Source: Allobranchiibius huperziae (GTDB lineage Bacteria; Actinomycetota; Actinomycetes; Actinomycetales; Dermatophilaceae). Taken from it: a stretch of 64,000 bases of DNA. The notes under the pieces are model-generated. The model had not been told where the DNA came from, did not search any database, and saw only the letters and a program-made list of their open reading frames with translations. Position 1 is the first letter of the stretch, and each line of letters opens with the position of its first letter. The position numbers and the translations under genes were made by a program. This document shows, in pieces, positions 51,517 to 61,152 of the stretch. The DNA lies in the NCBI RefSeq assembly GCF_013410455.1, contig NZ_JACCFW010000001.1:636929-700928 (forward strand). The letters run 5' to 3'.

Positions 51517-54500
51517 GTGCGCCTCGACCCGTTGCTCGATCTGCTGTCCGGTGACCCCGCCGTACGCCGTGTCCTGGACCTCCGCAGCTCCCCGGACGTC
51601 GTCGACGTGGCTGCCTCGCCCGGCGCTCGGGCGCCGCTGCTGTCCCTGCTGACGCGCCCCGGCGACGGGGCGCGGGTGCCGATCCTGGCCGTGACCGCCA
51701 CCGGACGCGAGGCCGGCGACTTGTCCGAGGCGCTGCGCAGCCTGCTGCCCGAGCACGCCGTCGCGGAATTCCCCAGCTGGGAGACGTTGCCGCACGAGCG
51801 GCTGAGCCCGCGCAGCGACACCGTCGGCCGTCGACTCGCCCTGCTGCGGCGCCTCGCGCACCCCGACCACGCCGAGCATGCGGAGCACGGCCCGATCGAC
51901 GTCGTCGTGGCGAGCGTGCGCGCTGTCCTGCAGCCCATCGCCCATGGTCTCGGCGACCTGCAGCCGGTCGAGCTGCGGCCCGGCACCGACGCGCGACTCG
52001 AGGACGTCGTCGAGGCTCTCGCCGACGCGGCGTACGCCCGGGTCGACATGGTCGAACGCCGGGGCGAGTTCGCCGTTCGCGGAGGCATCCTCGACGTCTT
52101 CCCGCCGACCGAGGAGCACCCGCAGCGGGTGGAGTTCTGGGGCGACACCGTCGAGGAGGTGCGCTGGTTCAAGGTCGCCGACCAGCGCTCGCTGGAGATC
52201 GCCGAGGGCGGACTGTGGGCGCCGCCGTGCCGCGAGCTGCTGCTCACCACCGCGGTCCGCGACCGCGCCAGGGAGCTCGCGCCGCAGCTCGCCGGTGTCA
52301 GCGACATGCTGGAGAAGGTCGCCGAGGGCATCGCGGTCGAGGGCATGGAGTCCTTGTCACCGATCCTGCTCGGCGACGCGATGCAGCCGCTGCTCGACGT
52401 GCTGCTGCCCGGCACCCACGTCGTGCTCTGCGATCCCGAACGCGTGCGCACCCGCGCCGCCGACCTGGTGACCACCAGCGAGGAGTTCCTCGACGCGAGC
52501 TGGGCCAACGCGGCCGCCGGCAACGTCGTACCGGTCGACCTGCGGGGCGCGCTCGGCACCGCGTCGTACTGGAGCCTGTCCCAGCTGCGCGACCACGCGC
52601 TGGCCACCGGCCGGCCGTGGTGGTCGATGTCGTCGTTCTCCTCCGACGAGGAGCTGGTCGAGTTCGCCGAGGACGAGCTGCCGGGGGAGCGGATCACCCT
52701 GCACACGCAGGAGATCCCGGCCTACCGCAGCAACACCGAGCACGCCGTCGACGACCTGCGCAAATGGGCCGCCGAGGGGCAGCGGGTGCTCGTGGTCACC
52801 GAGGGCCCCGGCCTGGCCAAGCGGGTCACCGAGGTGCTCTCGGAGAACGACGTCACCACCCGCGCGCTCGGCCCCCTCGACCCCGGCATGGTCGAGGTCA
52901 GCACCGGCTGTCTGGGGCGTGGCTTCGCCCTGCCGTCCAGCGACCTGGTCGTCGTGACCGAGGCCGACCTGACCGGCAGCCGCGGCACGAGCGGCAGCAC
53001 CAAGGACATGCGCCGGATGCCCGCGCGCCGCCGCAACGTCGTCGACCCGCTGCAGCTGCGCCCCGGTGACTACGTCGTGCACGAGCAGCACGGTGTCGGC
53101 CGCTTCGTGGAGATGATGCAGCGCTCCGTGGGCGGCGCGACCCGCGAATACCTGGTGCTGGAGTACGCCGCGTCCAAGCGCGGGCAGCCCGGCGACCGGC
53201 TCTTCGTGCCGACCGATCAGCTCGACCAGGTCACCCGCTACGTCGGCGGCGAGATGCCCACGCTCAACAAGATGGGCGGTTCGGACTGGCAGACCACCAA
53301 GTCGCGCGCCAAGCGGCACGTGCGCCAGATCGCCGGCGAGCTCATCCGGCTCTACTCGGCGCGGATGGCCACCGAGGGGCACGCGTTCGCGCCCGACAGC
53401 CCGTGGCAGCACGAGCTGGAGGACGCCTTCGCCTACATCGAGACGCCCGATCAGCTCTCCAGCATCGACGAGGTCAAGGCCGACATGGAGAAGTCGGTGC
53501 CGATGGACCGGCTCATCTGCGGCGACGTCGGGTACGGCAAGACCGAGATCGCGGTGCGGGCGGCGTTCAAGGCCATCCAGGACGGCAAGCAGGTCGCCGT
53601 GCTCTGCCCGACCACCCTGCTGGTGAAGCAGCACGTGCAGACCTTCACCGAGCGCTACGCCGGCTTCCCCGTCGTGGTGAAGGCGCTGTCGCGCTTCCAG
53701 TCCGACCGCGAGGCACGCGAGGTGATCGAGGGGCTCAAGGGCGGCGGCGTCGATCTGGTCATCGGCACCCATCGACTGCTGTCGAAGGAGGTCCAGTACA
53801 AGGACCTCGGCCTCGTCGTGGTCGATGAGGAGCAGCGGTTCGGTGTCGAGCACAAGGAGCAGCTGAAGCAGATGCGCACCGCGGTCGACGTGCTCGCGAT
53901 GTCCGCGACGCCGATCCCGCGCACCCTGGAGATGGCGGTCACCGGCATCCGCGAGATGTCCACTCTCGCAACGCCGCCCGAGGAGCGTCACCCCGTCCTG
54001 ACCTTCGTCGGCGGCTGGGACGAGAAGCAGATCGGCGCCGCCGTGCGCCGCGAGCTCATGCGCGAGGGTCAGGTCTTCTTCATCCACAACAAGGTGGCGA
54101 CGATCGAGAAGGCGGCGACGCGGCTGCGCGAACTCGTGCCCGAGGCGAGGGTGGTGACGGCGCACGGCAAGATGCCCGAGCAGCGCCTCGAGGACGTCGT
54201 CGTCGACTTCTGGGAACGCCGCGCCGACGTGCTGGTGTGCACCACGATCGTCGAGACGGGCCTGGACATCTCCAACGCCAACACACTGATCGTCGAGCGG
54301 GCCGACCTGATGGGCCTGTCGCAGCTGCACCAGCTGCGCGGCCGCGTCGGTCGAGGGCGCGAACGCGCGTACGCCTACTTCCTCTTCCCGCCCGAGAAGC
54401 CGCTGACCGAGACGGCGCACGACCGGCTGCAGACCATCGCCAGCCACACCGACCTCGGCGCCGGCATGCAGGTCGCCATGAAGGACCTGGAGATCCGTGG

Positions 54501-55104
54501 CGCGGGCAACCTGCTCGGCGGCGAGCAGTCCGGGCACATCGCCGGCGTGGGCTTCGACCTGTACGTGCGGATGGTGGGCGAAGCCGTGGCCGACTTCCGC
54601 GGGGAGAACGACACCACCCCGAACGAGGTCAAGATCGAGCTGCCGGTCGACGCGCACCTGCCGCACGAGTACGTGCCGGGGGAGCGGTTGCGGCTCGAGG
54701 CGTACAAGAAGCTGGCGGTCGTGGAGGACGAGAACGGCCTCACCGAGATCGAGGCGGAGCTGCAAGACCGCTACGGCACACCGCCGCAGCCGGTCCGCAA
54801 CCTGTTCGAGGTGGCGCGGCTGCGGATCATCGCCCGTCAGGGTGGGGTGGGGGACATCAGCTCCCAGGGCCGCTACATCCGGTTCGGCCCGCTGGAGCTG
54901 CGTGAGAGCCAGTCGCTGCGCCTGCAGCGGCTCTTCCCCGGCACGCTGGTGAAGCCGACGCACGCCCTGGTGCCGACGCCGAAGACGGCACCGGTCGGCG
55001 GCCAGCCGCTGCGCGACCTGGAGGTGCTGCGCTGGGCGACGGCCCTGGTGAAGGCGGTGCTGCTGGACGACATCGCGGCGGCCGCCGGAGCCGCGGGCGC
55101 GTGA
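51517..55104 (+). CDS. mfd: Transcription-repair coupling factor
   Basis: The 1195-residue protein removes stalled RNA polymerase and recruits UvrA. The N-terminal UvrB-like region has 'FPSWETLPHERLSPRSDTVG' and 'VERRGEFAVRGGILDVFPPT'-like segments. The RNA polymerase-interaction (CarD-like) domain near 505-575 has 'PGDYVVHEQHGVGRFVEM'. The helicase core has Walker A 'CGDVGYGKTEIAVRAAF' near 669, 'VVDEEQRFGVEHKEQLK', 'HGKMPEQRLEDVVVDFW' and 'HQLRGRVGRGRERAYAYFLF'. The GTG at 51517 follows GGAAGAA; a start 8 codons earlier is possible. Synteny with Rv1020 is kept. Confidence 0.95.
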   Translation: MRLDPLLDLLSGDPAVRRVLDLRSSPDVVDVAASPGARAPLLSLLTRPGDGARVPILAVTATGREAGDLSEALRSLLPEHAVAEFPSWETLPHERLSPRSDTVGRRLALLRRLAHPDHAEHAEHGPIDVVVASVRAVLQPIAHGLGDLQPVELRPGTDARLEDVVEALADAAYARVDMVERRGEFAVRGGILDVFPPTEEHPQRVEFWGDTVEEVRWFKVADQRSLEIAEGGLWAPPCRELLLTTAVRDRARELAPQLAGVSDMLEKVAEGIAVEGMESLSPILLGDAMQPLLDVLLPGTHVVLCDPERVRTRAADLVTTSEEFLDASWANAAAGNVVPVDLRGALGTASYWSLSQLRDHALATGRPWWSMSSFSSDEELVEFAEDELPGERITLHTQEIPAYRSNTEHAVDDLRKWAAEGQRVLVVTEGPGLAKRVTEVLSENDVTTRALGPLDPGMVEVSTGCLGRGFALPSSDLVVVTEADLTGSRGTSGSTKDMRRMPARRRNVVDPLQLRPGDYVVHEQHGVGRFVEMMQRSVGGATREYLVLEYAASKRGQPGDRLFVPTDQLDQVTRYVGGEMPTLNKMGGSDWQTTKSRAKRHVRQIAGELIRLYSARMATEGHAFAPDSPWQHELEDAFAYIETPDQLSSIDEVKADMEKSVPMDRLICGDVGYGKTEIAVRAAFKAIQDGKQVAVLCPTTLLVKQHVQTFTERYAGFPVVVKALSRFQSDREAREVIEGLKGGGVDLVIGTHRLLSKEVQYKDLGLVVVDEEQRFGVEHKEQLKQMRTAVDVLAMSATPIPRTLEMAVTGIREMSTLATPPEERHPVLTFVGGWDEKQIGAAVRRELMREGQVFFIHNKVATIEKAATRLRELVPEARVVTAHGKMPEQRLEDVVVDFWERRADVLVCTTIVETGLDISNANTLIVERADLMGLSQLHQLRGRVGRGRERAYAYFLFPPEKPLTETAHDRLQTIASHTDLGAGMQVAMKDLEIRGAGNLLGGEQSGHIAGVGFDLYVRMVGEAVADFRGENDTTPNEVKIELPVDAHLPHEYVPGERLRLEAYKKLAVVEDENGLTEIEAELQDRYGTPPQPVRNLFEVARLRIIARQGGVGDISSQGRYIRFGPLELRESQSLRLQRLFPGTLVKPTHALVPTPKTAPVGGQPLRDLEVLRWATALVKAVLLDDIAAAAGAAGA

Positions 55105-55153
55105 GCCGGAGCGTGCTGGCATGATGACCGCTGTCGTTCGAGGAGGTCCACAA

Positions 55154-55684
55154 GTGAGTACGTCGCGCCGTGCCGTCGGCATCGCCGCCCTAGCCGTCAC
55201 CGTCGTCGGGGTCAGCGGGTGCGGTAGCAGCCAGCTGTTCCACAACAGCACCACCGCTGCGTCCTACGACGGCACCCGCGTCAGCGTCGATCAGGTGCAG
55301 GACGCGGTCACCCAGATCAAGCAGGCGTTCGGCTCCGGCGCCGCGGACTTCAACTCCCGCTCCGCCATCACCTATCTGGTGTTCGCCGACGACTTCCAGC
55401 GCGTCGCCGCGGAGCAGGGCGGCGCGTTCTCCGCGGCGCAGGCCCGCCAGGAGTTCGCGCAGCGCAACGTCGCCAACCCCTCGACCGCCGCCATCGACGC
55501 GCTGCGCAGCAACGTCGCGGTCACCAACATCAGCAACTCCCAGGCCGGCGTCGCCGAGATCACCAAGATCGTCAACGCCGCCAAGGTCGAGATCAACCCG
55601 CGGTTCGGCCGATGGGGCGGCGCCAACGGGGTGCTCGCGACCTCGGAGCCGTGGATCGTCAGCAAGAGCTCGAGCAAGGGCTGA
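55154..55684 (+). CDS. Lipoprotein with SurA-N-like domain
   Basis: The 176-residue protein has a short basic N-terminus, a hydrophobic stretch ('GIAALAVTVVGVSGCGSS') and a lipobox V-S-G-C at residues 17-20, so it is an exported lipoprotein. The mature part resembles SurA N-terminal (peptidyl-prolyl isomerase/chaperone) domains: 'SYDGTRVSVDQVQDAVTQIK' and 'ADFQRVAAEQ'-like 'DDFQRVAAEQGGAFSAAQAR'. No PPIase domain is present. AGGAGG lies seven bases before the GTG, a strong site that fixes the start. It follows mfd by 49 bases. Confidence 0.85.
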   Translation: MSTSRRAVGIAALAVTVVGVSGCGSSQLFHNSTTAASYDGTRVSVDQVQDAVTQIKQAFGSGAADFNSRSAITYLVFADDFQRVAAEQGGAFSAAQARQEFAQRNVANPSTAAIDALRSNVAVTNISNSQAGVAEITKIVNAAKVEINPRFGRWGGANGVLATSEPWIVSKSSSKG

Positions 55685-56667
55685 CCATCGCCGACGTCGC
55701 GCGCGAGGCGTCGCTCGCGATCCTCGTCACTTCCCCCCGGGTGCCCGCCGGCCTGCTCAGCAGGTCCGCCTGGCAGGTGCTCGAGGCGGCCGACGTCGTC
55801 TACGCCGCGGATCCGGACGAGCCGGTGCCGGACGCGGTCCGCACCAGCGGCGTCGAGGTGCGGGCGACCCGATACGACGACCGCCGCGAGCTGGCGCGGG
55901 CACTCGCCCAGCACGACGGCCGGGTGGTCTGGATCGGCTCCGCGGACGGCGATCCCGGCCTGACCGATGCACTCGCCGGTGAGTTGACCCGGCTGGAGAC
56001 CCCGCCGTCGGTGGAGATCGTCGTCGGCTCCTGGGATCTGCCGGGAGCCCGGCTGCTGGACGCGGTCGCCGTGATGGACACGCTGCGGTCGCCCGGCGGC
56101 TGTCCGTGGGACGCCGAGCAGACCCACGACAGCCTGGCGAAGTACCTGATCGAAGAGACCTACGAGACGCTCGAGGCCATCGAACGACGCGATCGCGCCC
56201 ACCTCGCCGAGGAGCTCGGCGACGTCCTGCTTCAGGTGCTCTTCCACGCGCGTCTCGCGGCCGAGGACCAGCAGGAGCCGTTCGATATCGACGATGTCGC
56301 GGGCGGCCTCGTCGCCAAGCTGATCCGGCGCCACCCGCATGTCTTCGGCGACGGTGACGCCACCACCGCCGGTGAGGTCGAGGCCTCGTGGGAGCAGATC
56401 AAGGCCACCGAGAAGCCCGACCGGGACGCAGGCGACCTGTTGGCCGGCATCCCCAAGGGACTGCCCACCCTGCTCGTCGCGGAGAAGCTGCTGTCCCGTG
56501 CCGCCCGGCGGGGCGTCGACCTCGCGTACGACGAGTCGGCCGGTTCGCAGTTGCTGCGTCAGGTCGCCGAGGCCCGCGAGCGCGGGGAGTCCGCCGAAGC
56601 GTTGCTGGCCCGAGAGGTGCAGGCGGTGGCCGAGCGGTCACGGCCGCTGTCCCGTCCCGAGGAGTGA
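55651..56667 (+). CDS. mazG: MazG-family nucleoside triphosphate pyrophosphohydrolase
   Basis: The protein has an N-terminal about 125-residue domain ('LAILVTSPRVPAGLLSRSAW'), then the MazG domain with 'MDTLRSPGGCPWDAEQTHDS', 'YLIEETYETLEAIERRD', 'HLAEELGDVLLQVLFHARLA' and 'LIRRHPHVFGDG', carrying the E-x-x-E and E-x-x-D metal sites. It hydrolyses abnormal NTPs to NMPs. The start is unclear: no ATG or GTG lies near the expected N-terminus. The GTG at 55651 overlaps the lipoprotein gene by 34 bases; a CTG at 55681 overlapping its stop (CTGA) is an alternative. Confidence 0.88.
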   Translation: MDRQQELEQGLTIADVAREASLAILVTSPRVPAGLLSRSAWQVLEAADVVYAADPDEPVPDAVRTSGVEVRATRYDDRRELARALAQHDGRVVWIGSADGDPGLTDALAGELTRLETPPSVEIVVGSWDLPGARLLDAVAVMDTLRSPGGCPWDAEQTHDSLAKYLIEETYETLEAIERRDRAHLAEELGDVLLQVLFHARLAAEDQQEPFDIDDVAGGLVAKLIRRHPHVFGDGDATTAGEVEASWEQIKATEKPDRDAGDLLAGIPKGLPTLLVAEKLLSRAARRGVDLAYDESAGSQLLRQVAEARERGESAEALLAREVQAVAERSRPLSRPEE

Positions 56668-56689
56668 CCGTGGCACAGGGAGGACCGAG

Positions 56690-56711
56690 AGCCACAGGCC
56701 GACCTGTGGCT
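56690..56711 (+). terminator. Hairpin after mazG
   Basis: AGCCACAGG and CCTGTGGCT pair perfectly around CCGA. The hairpin separates mazG from the eno promoter; the following bases are TGGGGCCC, not T-rich. Confidence 0.55.
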
Positions 56712-56726
56712 TGGGGCCCTACCTGA

Positions 56727-58100
<1,374 letters not shown>

Positions 58101-58118
58101 GCAGGGAGAGACACCGTC

Positions 58119-58655
58119 ATGCCGCGCGACCCGCGCTCGACCCGGCCCGCGCAACCGCGTGGGAGCAGTTCGCGACCCGCAGCGAGTCGCCCCGCCGGGT
58201 CGCGGTCGACCCGTACACCGCGGGCTTCGTCGACGTCGGGCGGCGCCGCCCGGGCTGCACGCCCGCGTCGTACGCCGCGCTCGATGCGCCGGCTCACGGT
58301 GCTCGGCGCGCTCGTGGTCTTCCTCGCGGTGCTCATCACCCCCACGCTGCGCAGCTACCTGCGGGCCCAGGGCGACATCAACGGCATGCGCAGTCAGGTG
58401 GCCTCCCAGCAGGCCGACATCCGCTCCCTGCAGGCGCAGCAGAAGGAGTGGAACGACCCGGCGTACGTGAAGGCGCAGGCCGCCAAGCGCCTGGGTTTCG
58501 TGGCACCGGGCGGGACGCTCACGATCGTGGTCGACAAGCAGGGCACGACGCACCCCGTGACCAAGTCGGGCGTGGTGGCGGCGACCACGGCGTCCAGCAC
58601 CCACCCGTGGTACGGGCAGCTGTGGCAGTCGCTGGTGCGCACCCCGCCCCGGTGA
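58119..58655 (+). CDS. Septum formation initiator FtsB/DivIC
   Basis: The 178-residue protein has about 55 Arg/Ser/Pro-rich cytoplasmic residues, one membrane helix at about 57-75 ('LTVLGALVVFLAVLITPTL'), and an external coiled coil ('INGMRSQVASQQADIRSLQA') ending in the family's 'YVKAQAAKRLGFVAPG'. It joins FtsL and FtsQ in the divisome. The place between eno and the DUF501 gene is conserved in actinobacteria (Rv1024). The GTG of the next gene overlaps its stop by four bases. Confidence 0.9.
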   Translation: MPRDPRSTRPAQPRGSSSRPAASRPAGSRSTRTPRASSTSGGAARAARPRRTPRSMRRLTVLGALVVFLAVLITPTLRSYLRAQGDINGMRSQVASQQADIRSLQAQQKEWNDPAYVKAQAAKRLGFVAPGGTLTIVVDKQGTTHPVTKSGVVAATTASSTHPWYGQLWQSLVRTPPR

Positions 58656-59167
58656 CGAGTCCGATGACGACGAGCTCCATCGGTGAGGCCGACCTCGCGG
58701 CGATCGAACAGCAGCTCGGCCGGGTGCCGCGCGGCGCGATCGACGTGGCGGCCCGGTGCCCGTGCGGCTGCCCGGCCGTGGTCCGCACGCTGCCGCGGCT
58801 GCCGGACGGCACGCCGTTCCCCACGACGTACTACGCGACCTGCCCGCGCCTGACCGGCGCCATCAGCACCCTGGAGTCCCAGGGCATGATGCGCGAGATG
58901 ACCGAACGGCTGGAGCACGACCCCGACCTGGCCGCACGCTACCGATCCGCGCACGAGGACTATCTGCGGCACCGCGCCGAGCTCGGCGATGTGCCCGAGA
59001 TCGCCGGGATCTCCGCCGGCGGGATGCCGACCCGCGTCAAGTGCCTGCATGTGCTCGTCGCTCACTCGATGGCCGTCGGCCCCGGTGTGAACCCGCTCGG
59101 TGACGAGGCGCTGGCCGCGCTACCCGCGTGGTGGACCGGCGGTTGCTGCTCCCCGGAGGCCGAGTGA
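58652..59167 (+). CDS. DUF501 domain protein
   Basis: The 171-residue protein carries the DUF501 core: 'IEQQLGRVPRGAIDVAARCP', 'CGCPAVVRTLPRLPDGTPFP', 'TTYYATCPRLTGAISTLESQ', 'GGMPTRVKCLHVLVAHSMA' and the C-terminal 'WWTGGCC'. Five cysteines could bind metal. Function unknown; it is always found between divIC and ppx in actinobacteria. The GTG at 58652 overlaps the divIC stop (GTGA); an ATG four codons later is an alternative. The ppx start overlaps its stop in the same way. Confidence 0.9.
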   Translation: MTSPMTTSSIGEADLAAIEQQLGRVPRGAIDVAARCPCGCPAVVRTLPRLPDGTPFPTTYYATCPRLTGAISTLESQGMMREMTERLEHDPDLAARYRSAHEDYLRHRAELGDVPEIAGISAGGMPTRVKCLHVLVAHSMAVGPGVNPLGDEALAALPAWWTGGCCSPEAE

Positions 59168-60114
59168 CCCGGGTCGCGGCGGTCGACTGCGGCACCAACA
59201 CCATCCGACTGCTGATCGCCGACAGTGACGGCGCTCGCCCGCCCGTCGACGTGGTGCGCCGGATGGAGTTCGTCCGGCTCGGACAGGGCATCGACGCCAC
59301 CGGCCGGATCGCGCCGGAGGCCATGGACCGTACCCTGGCCACGGCTCGCGAGTACGCCGCCCAGTGCACCGAAAACGCGGTCACCGCAGTGCGATTCGTC
59401 GCCACCTCGGCGTCCCGCGATGCGTCGAACGCCGAGGAGTTCGTGGCCGGCGTACGCCAGGCCTTCGCCGCGTACGACGTCTCACCCGAGGTCGTCACCG
59501 GCGACGAGGAGGCGCGGCTCAGCTTCCGGGGAGCCACCGGCGACCTGATCGCGACCGGTGTGCCCGGCCCCTACCTGGTCGTAGATCTGGGTGGTGGCTC
59601 CACCGAGTTCGTTCGTGGCGGACGCACCGTGGACGCGGCGCTGTCCACCGACATCGGCTGCGTACGGATGACCGAGCGGCACCTGCGCTCCGACCCGCCG
59701 ACCGCTGTGCAGATCGATGCGGCCACCCGCGACATCGACGCCGCCGTCGACCGGGCGCAGGCACAGGTCGGCTTCGACGGGGTCGCGACCCTCGTCGGGC
59801 TCGCCGGGTCGGTCACGACCATCACCGCGCACGCGCTGCAGCTGCGCGCGTACGACCCCGCCGTCATCCACGGCGCCAGCCTCCCGGTGGAGCAGATCCT
59901 CGCGTCCTGCCGGGCGATCCTGGCGGCGGACCGGGCCGAGCGGGCTGCCATGCCGTTCATGCACCAGGGGCGGGTCGACGTCATCGGCGCGGGTGCCCTC
60001 ATCTGGAGCCGCATCGTGACCCGGTTGGCGCAGACCGCCGGGATGGAGCAGGTACGCGCGAGCGAGGCCGACATCCTCGACGGCATCGCGCTCTCACTGC
60101 TGCACACCGACTGA
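59164..60114 (+). CDS. ppx: Exopolyphosphatase/(p)ppGpp-phosphohydrolase family protein
   Basis: The 316-residue ASKHA-fold enzyme has 'VAAVDCGTNTIRLLIADSDG', 'RLGQGIDATGRIAPEAMDRT', 'VVTGDEEARLSFRGATGDL', 'YLVVDLGGGSTEFVRGG' and 'VGLAGSVTTITAHALQL'. It lacks the C-terminal HD-like domain of E. coli Ppx, as do the short actinobacterial Ppx proteins (Rv1026-like). Such proteins degrade polyphosphate or pppGpp. The GTG overlaps the DUF501 stop (GTGA), completing a coupled divIC-DUF501-ppx unit. Confidence 0.92.
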   Translation: MTRVAAVDCGTNTIRLLIADSDGARPPVDVVRRMEFVRLGQGIDATGRIAPEAMDRTLATAREYAAQCTENAVTAVRFVATSASRDASNAEEFVAGVRQAFAAYDVSPEVVTGDEEARLSFRGATGDLIATGVPGPYLVVDLGGGSTEFVRGGRTVDAALSTDIGCVRMTERHLRSDPPTAVQIDAATRDIDAAVDRAQAQVGFDGVATLVGLAGSVTTITAHALQLRAYDPAVIHGASLPVEQILASCRAILAADRAERAAMPFMHQGRVDVIGAGALIWSRIVTRLAQTAGMEQVRASEADILDGIALSLLHTD

Positions 60115-60178
60115 GGGACGTGTCGACTGGGGACGTGGCGTCGCACGCCCGCCCGCCCCGTCTGGCTAGCCTGTCTCT

Positions 60179-60252
60179 GCCCTCGTAGCCCAATCGGCAG
60201 AGGCAGGCGACTTAAAATCGCTCGAGTGCGGGTTCGAGTCCCGTCGGGGGCA
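60179..60252 (+). tRNA. tRNA-Leu(TAA), short variable arm
   Basis: A 74-base cloverleaf: acceptor GCCCTCG with CGGGGGC, anticodon arm GGCGA-CTTAAAA-TCGCT giving TAA (reads TTA), variable region of five bases and T-arm GCGGG-TTCGAGT-CCCGT. Leu tRNAs normally have a long variable arm, missing here. CCA is not encoded. TAGCCT at 60167-60172 is a likely -10 box. Confidence 0.85.
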
Positions 60253-60283
60253 CTGGTCACGGACATCTCGAGACAGCGCGCCA

Positions 60284-60322
60284 CACGGCCCGGTGGGTCC
60301 CCTGATCGCCCACCGGGCCGTG
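60284..60322. terminator. Bidirectional terminator hairpin
   Basis: CACGGCCCGGTGGG at 60284-60297 pairs perfectly (14 bp) with CCCACCGGGCCGTG at 60309-60322. It lies between tRNA-Leu and the convergent ABC permease gene and can serve both. Confidence 0.8.
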
Positions 60323-60342
60323 CTGTCGTCATGCGGCGCGGG

Positions 60343-61152
60343 TCATTTGACATCGCTGCGCCGCAGACGGACGACGCCTGCGATGAGTGGTAGGACCACC
60401 CACACGAGCCCTGCCACCCCCAGCTGTGCCCAGTTCTCGGCGGTCATCGAGGCATCGACCAGCGGACTGGTCGCCGAATTGAGGTCCAGCCAGGGCTGCA
60501 CACCGTGCAGACCGTGCACGAGGTCGCCCACGATCGTCCATGCCTGGGGGAGCACGAGATAGGAGACGATCGCCGCGGGCGTGTTCTGCAGCACCAGGCC
60601 GAACGCGACCCCCTGCACGACGGCGAGCAGCTGGGCGAGCACCACGCCGCCGATCGTCAGGGCGTCCAACGACCAGGTCGGGTGGCCGCCGCGGAGCACC
60701 TCGCACAGCCCGGTCGCCACGACGGCGAGGAGGACGGCTGTCGCGAGGACGAGCAGACCGAGCAACGCAGCGGAGGCGAGCTTGGACCGGCCGACCCTCG
60801 TGCGATCCGGCTCGAGCGCGAACGTGACCAGACCCGTTCGCTGAGTCCACTCGGACGTCACGGTGATGATGCCGAGCAGCGGCAGCAGGATCGACTGCGG
60901 GATGACGGTCGCGGTCAGGAAGTCGCTCAGATCCTTGTGAGCGTCGGCAGACCCGGTGAAGATGACGATGCCGACGACGATGGCCGTGACCGCAGTGATG
61001 CCGATGAGCAGCCATCGGCCCGCGCGGGTGTCCAGGGTCTTGCGGAGTTCGACGTGCACCAGCCGGGTGAAGGGCACCGCGCGATCGTCGGGGGCCGGCA
61101 GGCGGGCCGGCAGCCGTGGTGCGGTGACCCGGGAGGTCTCTACGGTGGTCAT
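60343..61152 (-). CDS. ABC transporter permease (ABC-2 type)
   Basis: The 269-residue protein has six hydrophobic segments: near 47-65 ('WLLIGITAVTAIVVGIVIF'), 85-103, 133-155 ('LLGLLVLATAVLLAVVATGL'), 170-190, 198-215 and 243-260. 'TVIPQSILLPLLGIITVTSEW' and 'GLVTFALEPDRTRV' match small ABC-2 permeases of antibiotic or lipid exporters. The ATG overlaps the ATPase stop by four bases, so both are one unit. Substrate unknown; the neighbouring two-component genes may control it. Confidence 0.88.
   Translation of the reverse strand: MTTVETSRVTAPRLPARLPAPDDRAVPFTRLVHVELRKTLDTRAGRWLLIGITAVTAIVVGIVIFTGSADAHKDLSDFLTATVIPQSILLPLLGIITVTSEWTQRTGLVTFALEPDRTRVGRSKLASAALLGLLVLATAVLLAVVATGLCEVLRGGHPTWSLDALTIGGVVLAQLLAVVQGVAFGLVLQNTPAAIVSYLVLPQAWTIVGDLVHGLHGVQPWLDLNSATSPLVDASMTAENWAQLGVAGLVWVVLPLIAGVVRLRRSDVK

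Noticed and set aside
52357-55254. 965-codon antisense frame over mfd
   Set aside because: Shadow frame caused by GC-rich third positions in mfd; no protein motif is seen.
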